This document shows, piece by piece, positions 9,184 through 9,821 of a DNA stretch of 9,821 bases (position 1 is the first letter of the stretch; each line of letters begins with the position of its first letter). The stretch covers positions 1-9,821 of the forward strand of contig DPBN01000119.1 of the NCBI GenBank assembly GCA_003516955.1, in the 5' to 3' direction. Source of the DNA: Armatimonadota bacterium. Lineage in GTDB: Bacteria; Armatimonadota; Fimbriimonadia; Fimbriimonadales; Fimbriimonadaceae. Both the position numbers and the translations under genes were made by a program. Under the pieces are notes generated by a model. The model was not told the origin of the DNA. It saw nothing but the letters and a program-made list of their open reading frames with translations, and searched no databases.

Positions 9184-9198
9184 GAGTGCCAAGGCACT
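9184..9198. repeat. Second CIRCE half-site copy within a short palindrome
   Basis: GAGTGCCAA (9184-9192) is the exact inverted copy of the operator arm TTGGCACTC at 9104-9112, with 71 bases between them and the groESL promoter in the middle. It also sits in a near-perfect palindrome AGTGCC-AA-GGCACT (9185-9198). In RNA this could fold as a 5-bp stem with a CAAG loop, in the leader of the plus-strand gene. Confidence 0.45.
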
Positions 9199-9232
9199 GA
9201 GGATCGGAGGCACGCGCGCCGATCATCCCATT

Positions 9233-9237
9233 GGAGG
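9233..9237 (+). promoter_or_regulatory. Ribosome binding site of the small membrane protein
   Basis: GGAGG lies six bases before the GTG at 9244. It selects this start over the in-frame ATG at 9166, whose extra 26 residues are charged, carry no family signal and cross the palindrome. Confidence 0.7.
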
Positions 9238-9243
9238 CCGAAC

Positions 9244-9450
9244 GTGTCCGTCGATTGGAAAGCCGTCTCTCTGGGAGGCCTGGTGGCGCTCGTGACGATG
9301 CCGTCGTTTCTGAGGCCCGAGCTGTGGGTGCCCGCGGCCTGCGCGTGCCTCCTGGCGTGGATGGGCTGGCGAATGCTCCACCGCCCCAGCGCCGGGGAGG
9401 TCATCGAGCTGAACCCGGAGAGGACGGAGCGGAAGGACCGGGCCGCCTAG
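9244..9450 (+). CDS. Small two-helix membrane protein, function unknown
   Basis: 68 residues starting at GTG ([12 protein letters not shown]). Two hydrophobic stretches are visible: about 6-22 ([17 protein letters not shown]) and about 27-45 ([19 protein letters not shown]), separated by a short RPE turn. A charged tail follows, ending [10 protein letters not shown]. The topology suggests a hairpin in the cytoplasmic membrane. No family is recognised. It is divergent from groES across a 176-base gap that holds the heat-shock promoter and operator. Its TAG overlaps the TAG of the GH20 gene on the other strand (CTAG palindrome, four shared bases). The strong Shine-Dalgarno sequence and the coherent two-helix pattern argue that it is real; conservation in relatives would be needed for certainty. 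Confidence 0.62.
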   Translation: MSVDWKAVSLGGLVALVTMPSFLRPELWVPAACACLLAWMGWRMLHRPSAGEVIELNPERTERKDRAA

Positions 9451-9821
9451 GCCCAAGGACCGTAGCGAACGCCGAGCTCCCTCAGGAGCGCCTCGAACGC
9501 CTTGAGCCTCCGCTCGAAGTCGGGCCAGCTCCTGCCCTCCTTGGGCGTCCAAAGGGATTCGGCGATGGCGGTCATGCGGGGCCAGATCTGCCGATCCATG
9601 TCCGCCTCGGTGGGCGTGTGCTCGGTCCACATGTTGCCGCCGCCGCCCAGGACCTTGGCCGCCGCCGCCGCGTCGAGCTCCTCCGGGATCGGGTCGAAGC
9701 CGTACGTGTGCTCCACCGGGTACTCGTCGTAGCCGTAGTCCAGATAGCAGTGCGACGTGGGGGTGCTCACGATGTCGTGTCCGTGCCGCGCGGCCTCCAG
9801 AGCGACCTCCTTCATCCACCC
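9447..9821 (-). CDS. Beta-N-acetylhexosaminidase (GH20), C-terminal fragment
   Basis: The frame is open at the right edge (reading GWMKEVALEAARHGHDIV) and ends with TAG at 9449-9447; 124 residues are visible and the N-terminal portion is outside. It matches the C-terminal end of the GH20 catalytic barrel: STPTSHCYLDYGYD, the GGGGNMWTEHTPTEADM segment with the Trp-Thr-Glu that contacts substrate in the family, and IWPRMTAIAESLWTPKE. GH20 enzymes remove terminal GlcNAc or GalNAc by substrate-assisted catalysis; the catalytic Asp-Glu pair lies upstream, beyond the window. Whether it is secreted cannot be judged without the N-terminus. The C-terminus, RYGPWA, is a normal end for a GH20 without an extra carbohydrate-binding module. 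Confidence 0.88.
   Translation of the reverse strand, partial: GWMKEVALEAARHGHDIVSTPTSHCYLDYGYDEYPVEHTYGFDPIPEELDAAAAAKVLGGGGNMWTEHTPTEADMDRQIWPRMTAIAESLWTPKEGRSWPDFERRLKAFEALLRELGVRYGPWA

Noticed and set aside
9068..9226. A 53-residue N-terminal extension of GroES
   Set aside because: It would be translated from the promoter and CIRCE region, does not align with GroES, and the ATG at 9067 has its own Shine-Dalgarno sequence.
9166..9243. An ATG at 9166 as the start of the small membrane protein
   Set aside because: The added 26 residues are charged and unlike the rest, and the GTG at 9244 has a well-spaced GGAGG.

Overview
The window is GC-rich and gene-dense. It reads as chromosomal DNA from a free-living heterotrophic bacterium. 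No mobile element, CRISPR array, tRNA or rRNA was seen. Several features point away from well-known Proteobacteria: a eukaryotic-type (homodimeric, NADP) isocitrate dehydrogenase, a groESL operon with a CIRCE-like HrcA operator, a groEL tail without the Gly-Gly-Met repeat, and sugar-isomerase and GH20 genes at the window edges. Armatimonadota or a similar under-sampled phylum would fit, but this is a guess; the sequence does not name the organism.

Layout, left to right. (1) 2-484, plus strand: the C-terminal part of a xylose-isomerase-like TIM-barrel protein. (2) 485-712: a convergent intergenic gap. (3) 713-5537, minus strand: a three-gene two-component operon with translationally coupled junctions. 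In transcription order these are a soluble four-PAS histidine kinase, a receiver-HDOD response regulator, and a receiver fused to an HD-GYP-like domain that has lost every expected metal ligand. (4) 5538-5809: a divergent regulatory gap with two TCGAAA/TTTCGA inverted repeats. (5) 5810-7039, plus strand: icd. (6) 7060-7089: a perfect GC-rich hairpin between the convergent icd and groEL genes. (7) 7113-9067, minus strand: groES-groEL behind a near-consensus sigma70 promoter (TTGACA-N17-CATAAT) with a CIRCE-like operator directly after the -10. (8) 9244-9450, plus strand: a 68-residue two-helix membrane protein, divergent from groES. (9) 9447-9821, minus strand: the C-terminal part of a GH20 beta-N-acetylhexosaminidase, whose stop codon overlaps that of the small protein.

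How the genes work together. The kinase and the two receiver proteins form a signalling module that has no DNA-binding or recognisable catalytic output: one output is HDOD, the other a pseudo-HD-GYP. Signal output is therefore probably by protein-protein contact. This module is the least explained part of the window. The groESL control region is the best-resolved regulatory site; it also carries a second exact copy of a CIRCE half-site in inverted orientation and a possible divergent promoter overlapping the operator. The remaining genes are housekeeping (icd, groESL) or carbohydrate catabolism (TIM-barrel isomerase, GH20).
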